Source: Nocardia fluminea
Lineage (GTDB): Bacteria > Actinomycetota > Actinomycetes > Mycobacteriales > Mycobacteriaceae
Assembly (NCBI RefSeq): GCF_002846365.1
Contig: NZ_PJMW01000001.1
Span: forward strand, 868,001 to 932,000
DNA length: 64,000 bases
Reading direction: 5' to 3'
A program made the translations under genes and the position numbers. This document shows, one piece after another, positions 1 to 9,352 of this stretch. The notes under the pieces were generated by a model, which saw only the letters and a program-made list of their open reading frames with translations, was not told where the DNA came from and did not search any database. Position 1 is the stretch's first letter, and each line of letters opens with the position of its first letter.

Positions 1-223
1 CGTCGCGTGTCCCGTAGCGCCGGCCGGAAGATTTCCGGTTACCGTACCGGTATCTACGGTGTGACAATGTAATTCAGTGTTTATGTCGAAGTGATGATGT
101 TTTTCCGGTATCACTGCTGGTGGGTTCCACGGAATCGCTGTCGATGCGAAAATGTCCTCGGACCGAGATCCGGTCCGGCAGAGGATGTTCCGCCGGATTC
201 GGCGGGCAGACTGGAGGGGCAGG

Positions 224-796
224 ATGCATTTCTCGTCTCGAACGACTTCGGGCGTACAACGATTCGGCGCGATCGCCGTCCTCGCGGCAGGCGCTGTCGG
301 CCTCGCGGCCACCGCACAGGCCGCACCAGCAGCCGCGGCTCCGATCGTGCAGGGCGTCGACAATGGGGTGGCGTTCACCGCGAGTCCGCTGGCCGATGGC
401 TCCGGACTCACCGTGTCCGCGCCGGAGGGCACCTTCCGGGTCGCCGGCGGTGCGGTCACACTCACGAACAGGGAGGGCAATGTCGTCGCGGCGGTGCCGA
501 CCCGCATCATCACCGGCGCAGGCGATTTCGATCTGGTCGCGGGCATCTCGGCCGACGGCAGGTCAGCGACGCTGACCCCCACCGCCGCACCGGCCGTCGT
601 CACCGCCAACATGGCCGAATTCGTCGACGCGGCCGGCGACACCGAGGCCCGCAAACAGCACAACGCGGGCATCGGCGCTCTCATCGGCGCCGGCATCGGC
701 GCGGTGCTCGGCTTCTTCCTCGGCGGAGTCGGCGCGCTGGTGACCATCCCGATCGGTGCGGGCATCGGCGCCCTCATCGGCTACTCGACGCCCTGA
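224..796 (+). CDS. small secreted protein with C-terminal glycine-zipper segment
   Basis: A 190-residue protein of unknown function. I place the start at the ATG at 224 because GGAGGGG lies just upstream and translation from there opens with a classic Sec signal (basic start, hydrophobic run, then Ala-rich cleavage region ending near APAAAAP). An in-frame start at 152 would bury the signal peptide. The middle is a beta-rich segment. The last 40 residues (from IGALIGAG to GALIGYS) are small and hydrophobic with regular Gly spacing, resembling a glycine zipper that could insert in or associate with membrane. It is monocistronic and followed by a strong hairpin. Similar secreted proteins are frequent in nocardiae, but I know no assigned role. 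Confidence 0.8.
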   Translation: MHFSSRTTSGVQRFGAIAVLAAGAVGLAATAQAAPAAAAPIVQGVDNGVAFTASPLADGSGLTVSAPEGTFRVAGGAVTLTNREGNVVAAVPTRIITGAGDFDLVAGISADGRSATLTPTAAPAVVTANMAEFVDAAGDTEARKQHNAGIGALIGAGIGAVLGFFLGGVGALVTIPIGAGIGALIGYSTP

Positions 797-802
797 CGGG
801 TC

Positions 803-838
803 CCGAGTGGTGGCCTGAGAAGATCGGCCACCACTCGG
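803..838. terminator. 13-bp perfect hairpin after the secreted protein gene
   Basis: CCGAGTGGTGGCC at 803-815 pairs perfectly with 826-838 across a 10-nt loop. It starts 6 nt past the stop codon at 796. There is no T tract, as is common for actinobacterial hairpin terminators. Confidence 0.7.
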
Positions 839-1110
839 ACAGCCGCCGGGTCTTGCTCGGCATCGCCATCCTGATCATCACCGCTATCCGCGGCGGCCGC
901 TGCCGGCGACCACCGACAAGCGGAGTCAGGCCCACAGCATTCAGACCCACAGCACCCGCGTCGAAGGAGCCCTCGCTCGACCGGCGCTGGGTCGCCCGTG
1001 GGCCGTTTTTGCATGTCCGCAGCACTGTCGATGAGCATGGGTAAGAAGCGCGGTGCGCGACGAACTAAGGTCGGCAAGGTCGGTACGGCGGCTGAGTCGA
1101 GGAGTCGATC
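839..1110. other. intergenic region without a supported gene
   Basis: After the terminator hairpin the region to 1110 holds only short competing reading frames on both strands, with no ribosome-binding site and no recognisable product. The GGAG at 1101-1104 belongs to the methyltransferase gene. Confidence 0.5.
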
Positions 1111-1752
1111 ATGAACATGTCGAGTGAGCGCACGCCCAGCGGGTGGGAGGACATCGTCGCCGCGGATCCGGCGCATTCGAGCCGGTATGTGGAGCGGTTC
1201 AGGGCGCTCGCCGCGCAGGGGACCGACATCGTGGGTGAGGCGCGGTTGATCGACGCGATGCTCGGGCGCGGCAGTCGAGTGCTCGACGCCGGGTGCGGGC
1301 CGGGGCGGACCGGTGGATACCTGCACGAAGCGGGGCACACGGTGGTGGGGGTCGATGTCGACCCGGTGCTCATCGAGGCGGCGCGCGCGGACCATCCCGG
1401 CCCGACGTGGCTGGTCGGCGATCTCGCCGAGCTGGACCTGCCGGTCGCCGACTTCGACGCGATCGTGTGCGCGGGCAATGTGATGACTTTCCTCGCCCCG
1501 ACCACCCGGACGGCGGTGCTGGCGGGGTTCGCCCGGCATCTCGCGCCGGGCGGACGGGCGATCATCGGGTTCGGCGCGGACCGCGGCTACGACTTCGCCG
1601 AGTTCCTGACCGACGCCGGAACCGCCGGGCTCACGGTCGACCTCCTGCTCTCGACCTGGGATCTTCGGCCCTTCACCGACGACTCCGACTTCCTGGTCGC
1701 GGTGTTCTCCCACGCACCCGATCGTGACACTCCGTCCTCGCCCGACGCATGA
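1111..1752 (+). CDS. class I SAM-dependent methyltransferase
   Basis: A 213-residue cytoplasmic methyltransferase of the Methyltransf_25/11 type. Motif I (VLDAGCGPG, residues 57-65) forms the SAM-binding loop, followed by the acidic end of beta-2 (VVGVDVDP) and GDLAELDL as motif II. The later segment LAPGGRAIIGFG is the usual post-motif III strand. The substrate cannot be told from sequence. The start at 1111 has GGAG at 1101-1104; the ATG two codons later is less well spaced. The next gene begins 34 bp downstream, so the two may be cotranscribed. Confidence 0.85.
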   Translation: MNMSSERTPSGWEDIVAADPAHSSRYVERFRALAAQGTDIVGEARLIDAMLGRGSRVLDAGCGPGRTGGYLHEAGHTVVGVDVDPVLIEAARADHPGPTWLVGDLAELDLPVADFDAIVCAGNVMTFLAPTTRTAVLAGFARHLAPGGRAIIGFGADRGYDFAEFLTDAGTAGLTVDLLLSTWDLRPFTDDSDFLVAVFSHAPDRDTPSSPDA

Positions 1753-1786
1753 TGGTCACCGACGAGCAGTGAACCAGGAGGCGCAG

Positions 1787-2455
1787 GTGCCCGAAACGAC
1801 GGTGAACGAGGTGATGGCCGAACTGGCCGCCCTCGACGACCCGAAGATGCGCGCGGTGAACGAGAAGCACGGCGACGACCACGGGGTCAACCTCACCCAG
1901 TTGCGCGCGCTCGCCAAACGCTTGAAGACACAACCGGTGCTCGCCCGGCAACTCTGGGACACCGACGACACCGCCGCGAAACTGCTCGCCCTACTGATCT
2001 GCCGCCCGAAGACGTTCGAACGCGACGAACTCGACGCCATGATCCGCCGGGCCCGCACGCCCAAGGTGCACGACTGGCTCGTCAACTATGTCGTGAAGAA
2101 GAACCCGCACGCCGAGGAACTGCGCGTCACCTGGTTCGACGACGCCGACCCCGTGGTCGCGAGCGCAGGCTGGGCACTGACCACCGAACGAGTCGCGAAG
2201 AAGCCCGAGGGCCTCGACCTCACCGCGCTGCTCGACCTCATCGAAGCGCAGATGAAAAGCGCACCTGATCGGCTGCAATGGGCGATGAACCACTGCCTGG
2301 CCCAGATCGGTATCGACCACCCCGACTACCGCTCCCGCGCTCTCGACATCGGCGAGCGCCTCCAGGTGCTGAAAAACTACCCCACTCCGCCGGGCTGCAC
2401 GTCCCCGTTCGCGCCCCTCTGGATCACCGAGATCGTGCGTCGGCAGAACGCCTGA
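1787..2455 (+). CDS. AlkD-like DNA alkylation repair family protein
   Basis: A 222-residue all-helical protein of the DNA alkylation repair (AlkD, HEAT-like repeat) family. Family members bind alkylated DNA and excise 3- or 7-alkylpurines. Visible here are repeated amphipathic helices, the N-terminal segment MRAVNEKHGDDHGVNLTQLR typical of the family, and WALTTERVAKKPEGLDL and WAMNHCLAQIGI helices. I choose the GTG at 1787 because AGGAG lies 6 nt upstream and this avoids overlap with the methyltransferase; an ATG-containing extension to 1724 would overlap it by 29 bp. The family call is secure; actual glycosylase activity is inferred. Confidence 0.75.
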   Translation: MPETTVNEVMAELAALDDPKMRAVNEKHGDDHGVNLTQLRALAKRLKTQPVLARQLWDTDDTAAKLLALLICRPKTFERDELDAMIRRARTPKVHDWLVNYVVKKNPHAEELRVTWFDDADPVVASAGWALTTERVAKKPEGLDLTALLDLIEAQMKSAPDRLQWAMNHCLAQIGIDHPDYRSRALDIGERLQVLKNYPTPPGCTSPFAPLWITEIVRRQNA

Positions 2456-2537
2456 CGGTCGCTGCCGACATGGTTCGCGGCCGTGCGCGCGAATCGCTGG
2501 TCGCCCGTCGGCGGGCGAGGGCCGTTAGCGTGTCCCC

Positions 2538-4208
2538 ATGGGTGTGGATGAGATCTGTGATCGATTCGTCGAGGACTACGCGGCCGCCGATCCGGTCACG
2601 GCGACCATGTTCGGCATCGCCGGACACGACGCTCGCCTGACCGACTATTCGCCTGCCGGACACGAGCTTCGGGCGCGGACAGCCCGAAACGCGTTGCACG
2701 CCATGCTCGCCGCCGAACCTGCCGATGACGGTGAACGAGTGGCGAAAGCGGTGTTCACCGAGCGTGTCGGGCTCGATGTGGAGATCCATCACGCCGGGCT
2801 CCCCCTCGCCTCGCTCAATGTGATCGAAAGTCCGGTGCAGCACATCCGGATGGTGTTCGACGTGATGGCCGCCGAGACCGCCGCGGACTGGACGGTGATC
2901 GCCGAGCGTCTCGCGGGGGTACCCGAGGCGCTGGCAGGTCTGCGGGCTTCGCTGCTGGTCGCGGCGGAGCGCGGGCAGATCAGCGCGCTGCGCCAGATCA
3001 TCAAGGTCGCCGAGCAGGCGGACACCTGGGCGGGTTCCGGCGCGAACACCGGCTTCTTCACCGCTTTCGTCGCTGCCGCCGACAGTGTCGAGGGTGCGCC
3101 GCTGGCGCGGCTGCGGCAAGGCGCGCACGCGGCCGAGCGGGCCTATGCCGCGCTCGCGGAGTTCCTGCGCGCCGAACTCATGCCGAGCGCGCCCGCCAAG
3201 GACGCGGTCGGCGAGCAGACCTACCGGCTGTGGTCGCGCTATTTCACCGGCGCGGACCTCGACCTGCGGGAAGCATACGACTGGGGCTGGGCGGAATTCG
3301 CCCGTCTCGAGGCCGAGATGTTCACCGTTGCTGCCCGGATCGCCCCGGGAGCCTCGCTCACCGAGACGGCGGCGGTGCTCGACGCCGACCCGAGATACCG
3401 GGTACACGGGCGGGCCGAACTCCGGGCGTGGTTGCAGAAGGTGTCCGACGAAGCCCTGGAATCGTTGCGCGACACACACTTCGAGATTCCTGATGAGCTC
3501 ATGCGACTGGAGTGCGCCATCGCGCCGCCGGGCGGGGTGGTCGGCGCGTATTACATCGGTCCGTCCGCCGATTTCAGCCGTCCGGGCCGCATGACCTGGT
3601 CGGTGGAGCCGGACAAGGAGGACTTCACCACCTGGCGTGAAGTCAGCACGGTCTATCACGAGGGTGTGCCCGGCCATCACCTCCAGATCGCGACCGCGGT
3701 GTACGAGGCGCAGTCGCTGAACACCTACCAGCGATTGATGTCGTTCACATCCGGACACGGCGAGGGGTGGGCGCTCTACGCCGAACGCCTCATGCAGGAA
3801 CTCGGCTACCTCGACGACGACGGTCACCTGTTCGGCATGCTCTCCCAGCAACTGTTCCGCGCCGCCCGAGTGATCCTGGACATCGGAATGCACCTCGAAT
3901 GGGAGATTCCGCCCGGCGCCGACTTCCATGAGGGCGAACGGTGGACGCCCGACCTCGGCCTGGAGTTCCTGCTGACGCGGACCCTCGAGGACGAAGCCAC
4001 CGCTCGCGACGAGATCGACCGCTACCTGGGCTGGCCAGGACAGGCGCCCGCCTACAAGATCGGCGAACGCCTGTGGCTGACAGCCCGCGAAGAAGCCCGG
4101 GCGCGGGCTGGAAACTCGTTCGACGAGAAGCGATTCCACACCCTCGCTCTGCGTTGGGGCGGAATGGGTCTGGATACGATGCGGGCACAGCTCGCCGCGA
4201 TGGACTGA
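2538..4208 (+). CDS. DUF885 family protein, putative metallopeptidase-like
   Basis: A 556-residue protein of the DUF885 family. The diagnostic motif is HEGVPGHH at residues 374-381, an HExxxHH-like zinc-binding signature, followed by a GEGWALYAERL segment in which the Glu is expected to be a further ligand. The N terminus (ICDRFVEDYAAADPVTATMFGI) is the family's typical opening. There is no signal peptide, so it is cytoplasmic. Members are annotated as putative carboxypeptidases but few have been tested. It is convergent with the DUF2797 gene, with an 8-bp gap and no terminator hairpin between them. Confidence 0.85.
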   Translation: MGVDEICDRFVEDYAAADPVTATMFGIAGHDARLTDYSPAGHELRARTARNALHAMLAAEPADDGERVAKAVFTERVGLDVEIHHAGLPLASLNVIESPVQHIRMVFDVMAAETAADWTVIAERLAGVPEALAGLRASLLVAAERGQISALRQIIKVAEQADTWAGSGANTGFFTAFVAAADSVEGAPLARLRQGAHAAERAYAALAEFLRAELMPSAPAKDAVGEQTYRLWSRYFTGADLDLREAYDWGWAEFARLEAEMFTVAARIAPGASLTETAAVLDADPRYRVHGRAELRAWLQKVSDEALESLRDTHFEIPDELMRLECAIAPPGGVVGAYYIGPSADFSRPGRMTWSVEPDKEDFTTWREVSTVYHEGVPGHHLQIATAVYEAQSLNTYQRLMSFTSGHGEGWALYAERLMQELGYLDDDGHLFGMLSQQLFRAARVILDIGMHLEWEIPPGADFHEGERWTPDLGLEFLLTRTLEDEATARDEIDRYLGWPGQAPAYKIGERLWLTAREEARARAGNSFDEKRFHTLALRWGGMGLDTMRAQLAAMD

Positions 4209-4216
4209 GGCGCTGC

Positions 4217-5128
4217 TCAGAACAGGCTGGTCTGCGCGGGTTCGGGCGTCGCCGTGATCGTGGAGTCGAGTTCGATGCGGCGACCGACGAGGCGGGTGTC
4301 GTTGACCAACACCAGTTCGCTCGCGCCCGCGGCGTCCCGGCACGCGATGGTGTGGCCGTGCGCGGTCACCGCGTCGATGACGTATTCGCCCGGCTCCCCG
4401 GCGATTTCGGTGGCGACCGGGAATCGGCCGTGCGCCAGGATCGTGGCGTAGAAGTCCCGTCCGCCCGACCAGGCGATATCGGTGCGCGTGATGCCGGCGG
4501 GCAGCGCGCCGGCGGCGTGCTCGGCCGCGTCGGCGACGGCCGATTCCAGAACCGCCCAGGGACGCAGCGGTTTCGTGAGAATGCGGGTCTTGGTGACACC
4601 GGCGACCGCCTGCCCGATTCCGGCTCGCTCGGTCACCGTCCGTTCGAGATCTCGAACGTGCAGTCCGTCCGGGGAATCGGTGATGAATCGAGCGACCAGC
4701 GCACCCTGTTCGAAGAGACGGCGATTGCGCCGCGACGCCGAGGCCGTACCGACTTTGGTCATCCCGTCCCCGAAATACGCGATGTAGAGGTGGTGTGGCT
4801 GCGACATATAGTCGCGGACCTGTTCGGGCAATGCCGTGAGCGGACCGCGGTGGCTGTGCACCACCGACCAGCCCTCGTTGATCCGGCACTGCTCGCACTG
4901 GCGCCCGGACTCGACCCGAGCGCGCCGGGGACAGGCGAGTCGCCCGCGAGGCCCTGCGCCGAAACCGTTGTAGCCCAAGCAGAATCGCCCCGAGTCGGTG
5001 ATCCGGAACGCCAGCCGCGTGCCGATGCCGGGCAGCCGCTCGATGGTCCCGTCGTCGCCGAGCAGCTCGTAGAACCATCGACCCTGCTCGTCCCAGCGAG
5101 TGCCGCAGTATAGGGCCGTGGAGGTCAT
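4217..5128 (-). CDS. DUF2797 domain protein
   Basis: A 303-residue cytoplasmic protein matching the DUF2797 family. N-terminal residues contain a CPRRARVESGRQCEQC arrangement, a likely zinc-binding Cys cluster, and the middle has HHLYIAYFGDGMTKVGTASASR, which resembles the GIY-YIG-like core expected in this family (YIA...KVG). The function is unknown. The start ATG at 5128 is the only well-placed one; its ribosome-binding site is weak. Base composition matches the neighbours. Confidence 0.7.
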   Translation of the reverse strand: MTSTALYCGTRWDEQGRWFYELLGDDGTIERLPGIGTRLAFRITDSGRFCLGYNGFGAGPRGRLACPRRARVESGRQCEQCRINEGWSVVHSHRGPLTALPEQVRDYMSQPHHLYIAYFGDGMTKVGTASASRRNRRLFEQGALVARFITDSPDGLHVRDLERTVTERAGIGQAVAGVTKTRILTKPLRPWAVLESAVADAAEHAAGALPAGITRTDIAWSGGRDFYATILAHGRFPVATEIAGEPGEYVIDAVTAHGHTIACRDAAGASELVLVNDTRLVGRRIELDSTITATPEPAQTSLF

Positions 5129-5282
5129 CGGTCGAACCTACACCGGCCGGTCGGTGCCGATCACAAGCCGGCAGCCGAAAGATATCTGAACCACCAGTAA
5201 CCCCCGCACGATTTCCCACACCGTGAATCGGTCACCTACGTTGGGCCCACAGCAGGGGTGCGAAACCGGTAAGGGGAAAACA

Positions 5283-5561
5283 ATGGACGATCTCGAGCTG
5301 CTACTCGACACGGGATTCACTGTGACACCGACCGTCCACATGGATTGTCTGACACAACAGCTGATGGTCGCTGTCGAATCCTGCTCGCGCAACGGGATCC
5401 CTTTTCCCCGAATATGGGAGGAGGTCGAAGACGCACTCGACATGGTGCCGGCCGGTATTCCCGCCGAGTGGCGTTCAGAATTACGGCTCTACCTCAGTGA
5501 CCACGTGATTTCGGCATTCATGAAGGTACCGGCCGACGCGAAACCGCTACCCGGCCTGTGA
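5283..5561 (+). CDS. small hypothetical protein, 92 residues
   Basis: I do not recognise this protein. It is acidic and amphipathic, with a helical middle (LTQQLMVAVESC, RIWEEVEDALDMV) and no signal peptide or membrane segment. The ATG at 5283 has AAGGGG at 5271-5276, which decides it over an upstream in-frame start at 5223. A hairpin begins at the stop codon. It precedes a PucR-type regulator by 233 bp on the same strand, but the hairpin suggests separate transcription. Confidence 0.6.
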   Translation: MDDLELLLDTGFTVTPTVHMDCLTQQLMVAVESCSRNGIPFPRIWEEVEDALDMVPAGIPAEWRSELRLYLSDHVISAFMKVPADAKPLPGL

Positions 5562-5590
5562 GTCCTTTCGGGCCGGTGCCGAGAGGACTC
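5560..5590. terminator. hairpin overlapping the stop of the 92-residue gene
   Basis: GAGTCCT at 5560-5566 pairs with AGGACTC at 5584-5590, and TCGG at 5568-5571 pairs with CCGA at 5579-5582 inside it, giving an 11-bp stem with one mismatch. It overlaps the TGA at 5559-5561. Confidence 0.5.
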
Positions 5591-5794
5591 CACGGCGGTT
5601 CGCGCGACCCGTGACCGCGACGAGTCGGCGCGCAACCGTTCAGCGAACAGGTGACTGCGCGAGCTTGTGAGTCCGCACAACCCCCGCTCCGGGGTGATCG
5701 TGATCCCACCAGGCCATTCCCTGGGACCGCGACCAGGGGCTCCGATGTGGCTATGTTGCGATTCACACAAAGTCCACACACCGGAGTGCACTCG

Positions 5795-7045
5795 ATGAAT
5801 TCTTCAGCCATGGATCGGATCCACAATCCGCTCACCATCGCGGACGGCCGGGCCGCATCGAGCTTTCTGGGAAACGCCGACGAGCTGGTTTCCCAGCTGG
5901 TCAATTATTTCGCCGAGAACGTGATGCCGTGCCAGGCACTGCCGAGCGAGGCGATGCGGGGCGATGTCACCGAGTTCACCCGCCGCTGCCTGGCGCTGGC
6001 GATGGAGATGCTGGACAAGCGCACAACCCCGTCCGAGCAGCAATTGGTGGCGCTGCGCGCGGCATCCGCCCAGCACGCGCGCGAGGGTGTGCCCGTCGGC
6101 ACCTTGCTGCGCGCCTACGCGGAGGGGTTCCGGATCGGCTTCGAACTCGTCGTCGGGCAGGTGACCGCGGCCGACCTCGCCGAGGTCGTCGCGGGCACCC
6201 GCCTGCTGCTGCGCACACTCGAGGTGATCAACGCGACGGTGACGAGCGCCTATCTCGACGAGCAGCGTCAGGTCGCCAAGGAACACCAGACCGGTGCGCA
6301 GACGATGATGTCGGCGCTGCTGAGCGGTCACGGTGTCGGCGCGCTCACCCGGCAGACCGGGATCAGGGTGGCCGATTCCTATCAGGTGGTGGCGCTGATG
6401 ATCCCGGAACTGGCCGAGGAGCACGATCCGCGCGTCGACGCCCAGGTGGTGGCACGGCGCAAACTGCGGCGGGTGCAGGCGGCGCTGGCCGACGCTTTCG
6501 CCTCCCGATCCCTCGCCCTGCTGAGCACCAACGGTGGCACCCTGCTGATCCCGAGCGACGAACCCGACCTGCCGCGGCTGACCGGCGACGTCCTCGCCAC
6601 GATCAGCGCGACCTCGGGGGTCGAGCTCACCGCGACCATGGTACCCGCCCCGACCGAGCAGATCCCCCAGGCCACCGAGGAAGCGCACGAGCTGCTCGAA
6701 CTGGTCCGTGGAATCGCCAAACCCGCTGGGCTGTACGAACTCTCGGATGTCGCCATCGAATACCAGCTCACCCGGCCCGGGCCGGCCCGCGAGCACCTGG
6801 CCGGTGTCATCGCTCCGCTCGCCACGCATCCCGAGCTGCTGGAAACGCTGCGGACCTACATGGCGACCGGGCTCAACCGCAAAGCCACCGGGCGACGACT
6901 GCACGTGCACCCCAACACCATCGACTACCGCCTGCGCCGGGTGAGCGGGTTGACCGATCTCGACCTCACGACCGCGGAGGGCATTCTGCGGGCCCGGATC
7001 GCGCTGCTCGCCGACGATATGGTGCACACCCGGGGCGCCGCGTGA
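5795..7045 (+). CDS. PucR-type transcriptional regulator (CdaR-like, C-terminal HTH)
   Basis: A 416-residue regulator. The C-terminal HTH_30 domain is clear: TYMATGLNRKATGRRLHVHPNTIDYRLRR, the PucR helix-turn-helix. The N-terminal two thirds (YFAENVMPCQALP onward, then the GAQTMMSALLSG linker) matches the RsbT-like/CdaR sensor region found in many nocardial paralogues. ATG 5795 is chosen for GGAG 8-9 nt upstream; an in-frame start at 5651 would add 48 residues of low-complexity sequence. A clear paralogue lies at 50679-51950. The closest downstream gene set is the convergent PKS operon, so regulation of that operon is possible but unsupported. Confidence 0.85.
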   Translation: MNSSAMDRIHNPLTIADGRAASSFLGNADELVSQLVNYFAENVMPCQALPSEAMRGDVTEFTRRCLALAMEMLDKRTTPSEQQLVALRAASAQHAREGVPVGTLLRAYAEGFRIGFELVVGQVTAADLAEVVAGTRLLLRTLEVINATVTSAYLDEQRQVAKEHQTGAQTMMSALLSGHGVGALTRQTGIRVADSYQVVALMIPELAEEHDPRVDAQVVARRKLRRVQAALADAFASRSLALLSTNGGTLLIPSDEPDLPRLTGDVLATISATSGVELTATMVPAPTEQIPQATEEAHELLELVRGIAKPAGLYELSDVAIEYQLTRPGPAREHLAGVIAPLATHPELLETLRTYMATGLNRKATGRRLHVHPNTIDYRLRRVSGLTDLDLTTAEGILRARIALLADDMVHTRGAA

Positions 7046-7070
7046 TCTCACGTGCCGCCCCGGGCGCAGC

Positions 7071-8366
7071 TCACGCGACCAATGCCCGAGCCGCGGCGAC
7101 CCCGGAGCGATAGCAGGCCTCCAATTGCGCACCCAGCACGTAGTCACCCGCGAGCTGTAGGCCCGCGACGGACTCGGTCTGTTCGCGCACCACGGTGCGG
7201 AACCCGGCGTGATCGGGCACATAGGCACAATGCGCCGCGGCCCAACTGCGGGTTTCGGTGCGCACCCGTTCGATCGCCGGTCCGCCGAGGTGACCGCGCA
7301 CCTTCGCCTCGGCGTCGTCGATCCATCTCGCCAGCAGCCGGGCGTCCGGACTCGGCCGGGCACCGCGGCCGCTGAAGGTGTAGCGAACGATGTCGAGATC
7401 GTTCACGCCGTAGACCCCGGCGGCACTGCACGGCCCCGAGTCGAAGGCGATCGATCGGACCGCGCTGCCGAAGAAGGGCTGCTCGTACTGCACCACCGCG
7501 ACCGTGGACGGGTAGTAGGCCACCTCGCTCAATGCTTTGCTCAGCGCGGGAACCACGGGTTCGAGCAGACCGGCGGCGGCGTGCGCCGGGGTCGCCACGA
7601 CGATGCCGTCATAGGCGGAAAAGCTGGTGGCACCGCCATTTTCGGCGAGATCGAGGCCGACCACCCGCCCGTCCCGTGCCACGATGCGATCCACGCGGGT
7701 GCCGAGCCGCACCGGCACCTGTCCGGCGAACCAGTCCAGGACCGGCTGCATGCCGTCGACGAGCTGGTCGTATCGGTCCTGCACCATGCCCAGGCTCACG
7801 CCGAACGCGCCGAGGTACACCTCGTCCGGTTCGGCGGCGTTGAGCCGAACTGTCAACGGCCGCAGCACGGTACGGCCGAACTCGGCACCGAAGTGCGCAC
7901 CGAGCGCGACGCTGTCGCCGTCGGCGCCCGCCTTCCCGAAGTAGTCCGACCCCAGGTAGCGATTGCGCTCGTCGAACCGCACGCGCGCGCCGTAGTAGAG
8001 CATGCGCGCCGCGTCGATCGGCGACCCCGTGCGCAGCAGATGACGAAGGAATCCGGCGATACCGGGGTTGTCGAGTGTCACCAGCTCGCCGTTGACGATC
8101 TGCGAGCTGTTGATGCCGAACGGCTCGTAGACCCGTTCGCCGGAGGCGGCGATGAACCCGCGCAGCTCGTGGTAGCGGCGTCCGATGTTCTTGCCGCCCA
8201 GCATGATCGGTCGCCCGCCGAGGCGGTCGAACCCGCAGCGCCCGCCCAGCACCGAGTCCTGTTCGAGCAGCTCGACGGTGTGGCCTGCCCGGTGCAGTGC
8301 GAAAGCGGCGCCGATGCCGGACAGACCGCCGCCGATGACCGCGTACCGCTTCGATGCTGTGGTCAT
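7071..8366 (-). CDS. FAD-dependent oxidoreductase (amine oxidase/protoporphyrinogen oxidase fold)
   Basis: A 431-residue flavoprotein and the last gene of the PKS operon. The N-terminal dinucleotide-binding motif is VIGGGLSGIGAA (residues 10-21) followed by the acidic ribose-binding end LLEQD and GGRCG. The C-terminal FAD closure LQLAGDYVLGAQLEACYRSG is typical of this superfamily. It is soluble, with no signal. Its ATG overlaps the stop of the AfsA-like gene (ATGA at 8363-8366), with AGGAG 7 nt upstream, so the two are translationally coupled. By context it should oxidise, desaturate or reduce the AfsA product; the reaction itself cannot be read from sequence. Confidence 0.8.
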   Translation of the reverse strand: MTTASKRYAVIGGGLSGIGAAFALHRAGHTVELLEQDSVLGGRCGFDRLGGRPIMLGGKNIGRRYHELRGFIAASGERVYEPFGINSSQIVNGELVTLDNPGIAGFLRHLLRTGSPIDAARMLYYGARVRFDERNRYLGSDYFGKAGADGDSVALGAHFGAEFGRTVLRPLTVRLNAAEPDEVYLGAFGVSLGMVQDRYDQLVDGMQPVLDWFAGQVPVRLGTRVDRIVARDGRVVGLDLAENGGATSFSAYDGIVVATPAHAAAGLLEPVVPALSKALSEVAYYPSTVAVVQYEQPFFGSAVRSIAFDSGPCSAAGVYGVNDLDIVRYTFSGRGARPSPDARLLARWIDDAEAKVRGHLGGPAIERVRTETRSWAAAHCAYVPDHAGFRTVVREQTESVAGLQLAGDYVLGAQLEACYRSGVAAARALVA

Positions 8367-9352
8367 GATCGGTTCTCCTGTCGTTGCGTGGACACGGGGT
8401 AGTGCGCCAACTCGACGTGGGCGAGGGCGATCCGGTTGCCGTACTGGTGCAGTGCCACCTCGACCGTGATCTCGTCCAGGTCGAGATCGCCGACGGCGGC
8501 GGTGGTGCAGGTGATGGGGGCGTCCAGTTCGGCGAAGTCGGTGAACTGGGCTTCGAGGTCGATGACCGCGGCGACCGGTGAGGCGAGCAGTCCCGCCGAG
8601 GGCGCCGACAGCACCGCCGCCTGCCGGAAGACCTCGAGCAGCAACGGGCCGGGGACATGGTCGTATTGGTGGTCGAAGAAGCTCGGATGCCCGCGGTCCA
8701 CCACCACGACGAGGTCCTGCGCCGCGGTGCGGGCGAGCACGACATTGCGCGGGTCGCGTCGGCCGACGAGTTCGGGTGGCAGTCGCCGCACCGAGTCGGG
8801 CCCGACGGCGGCGAGGCCGGAGCGTTGGCCCTGCTGGAGTTCGCGGAACTCGTCGTAGGCGTCACGGGGGAAGGTGATGCCGCTGCCGCGCAATGTCATC
8901 GCCAGTGCCCCGTGGACGGTGAGCGTGGCGTCGAAGGATACGTCGTGGTAGTAACCGCGCCCGGTGCCCGCCGCACCGGGCCGCAGACGCACCACGCCCT
9001 CGAGCGGATCTCGTTCGCTGTCGCGGAACAAGCTCAGGTCTTCCACCGCGAACGCCATCCGTTGCAGGCTGGCGGGCGCGTCGGCCGGGACACCGAGGTG
9101 TCGCTGACCGACGACGAGCAGCGCTTGCCGGACGGCCTCGACGGCGGAGAACGGATCGTGGTAGGCGACCAACCGATCGAACCACAGCGAGTGCGCCCGG
9201 GGAACCTGCACGGCGGCAAGGTATTCGGAGCTGCCGACGATCGCGGTGTCGGCGACGTAGACCTCGGCGAGCCCGCGCCGGTGCGCCAGCGCGGCGGGCA
9301 CCAGTTGTTCGAAGCCGAGGGTGCCGCGCACCGGCGACAGTCCCCCGCTCAC
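8363..9352 (-). CDS. AfsA-like (A-factor biosynthesis hotdog) protein
   Basis: A 329-residue protein with two tandem AfsA hotdog repeats. The N-terminal repeat carries [23 protein letters not shown] (residues 54-76), the C-terminal repeat [23 protein letters not shown] (222-244), the hallmark of AfsA/ScbA/BarX. Established knowledge: AfsA joins a beta-ketoacyl thioester to dihydroxyacetone phosphate, the first step to gamma-butyrolactones and butenolides. Here the gene starts at a GTG overlapping the stop of a KS-AT-ACP PKS module (4-bp GTGA overlap), whose product should be a beta-ketoacyl-ACP. No ScbR/ArpA-type TetR receptor gene lies in the window, unlike in Streptomyces signalling loci. 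Family assignment is firm; substrate is inferred. Confidence 0.85.
   Translation of the reverse strand: MSGGLSPVRGTLGFEQLVPAALAHRRGLAEVYVADTAIVGSSEYLAAVQVPRAHSLWFDRLVAYHDPFSAVEAVRQALLVVGQRHLGVPADAPASLQRMAFAVEDLSLFRDSERDPLEGVVRLRPGAAGTGRGYYHDVSFDATLTVHGALAMTLRGSGITFPRDAYDEFRELQQGQRSGLAAVGPDSVRRLPPELVGRRDPRNVVLARTAAQDLVVVVDRGHPSFFDHQYDHVPGPLLLEVFRQAAVLSAPSAGLLASPVAAVIDLEAQFTDFAELDAPITCTTAAVGDLDLDEITVEVALHQYGNRIALAHVELAHYPVSTQRQENRS

Noticed and set aside
774..1025. Minus-strand small frame overlapping the first terminator
   Set aside because: It runs through the hairpin and into the end of the secreted protein gene, and has no family resemblance.
2424..5219. Very long minus-strand frame (931 codons) across the DUF885 and DUF2797 genes
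   Set aside because: It is Arg/His/Gly-rich, lacks any domain and mirrors GC3 bias of real genes with HEGVPGHH and DUF2797 features.
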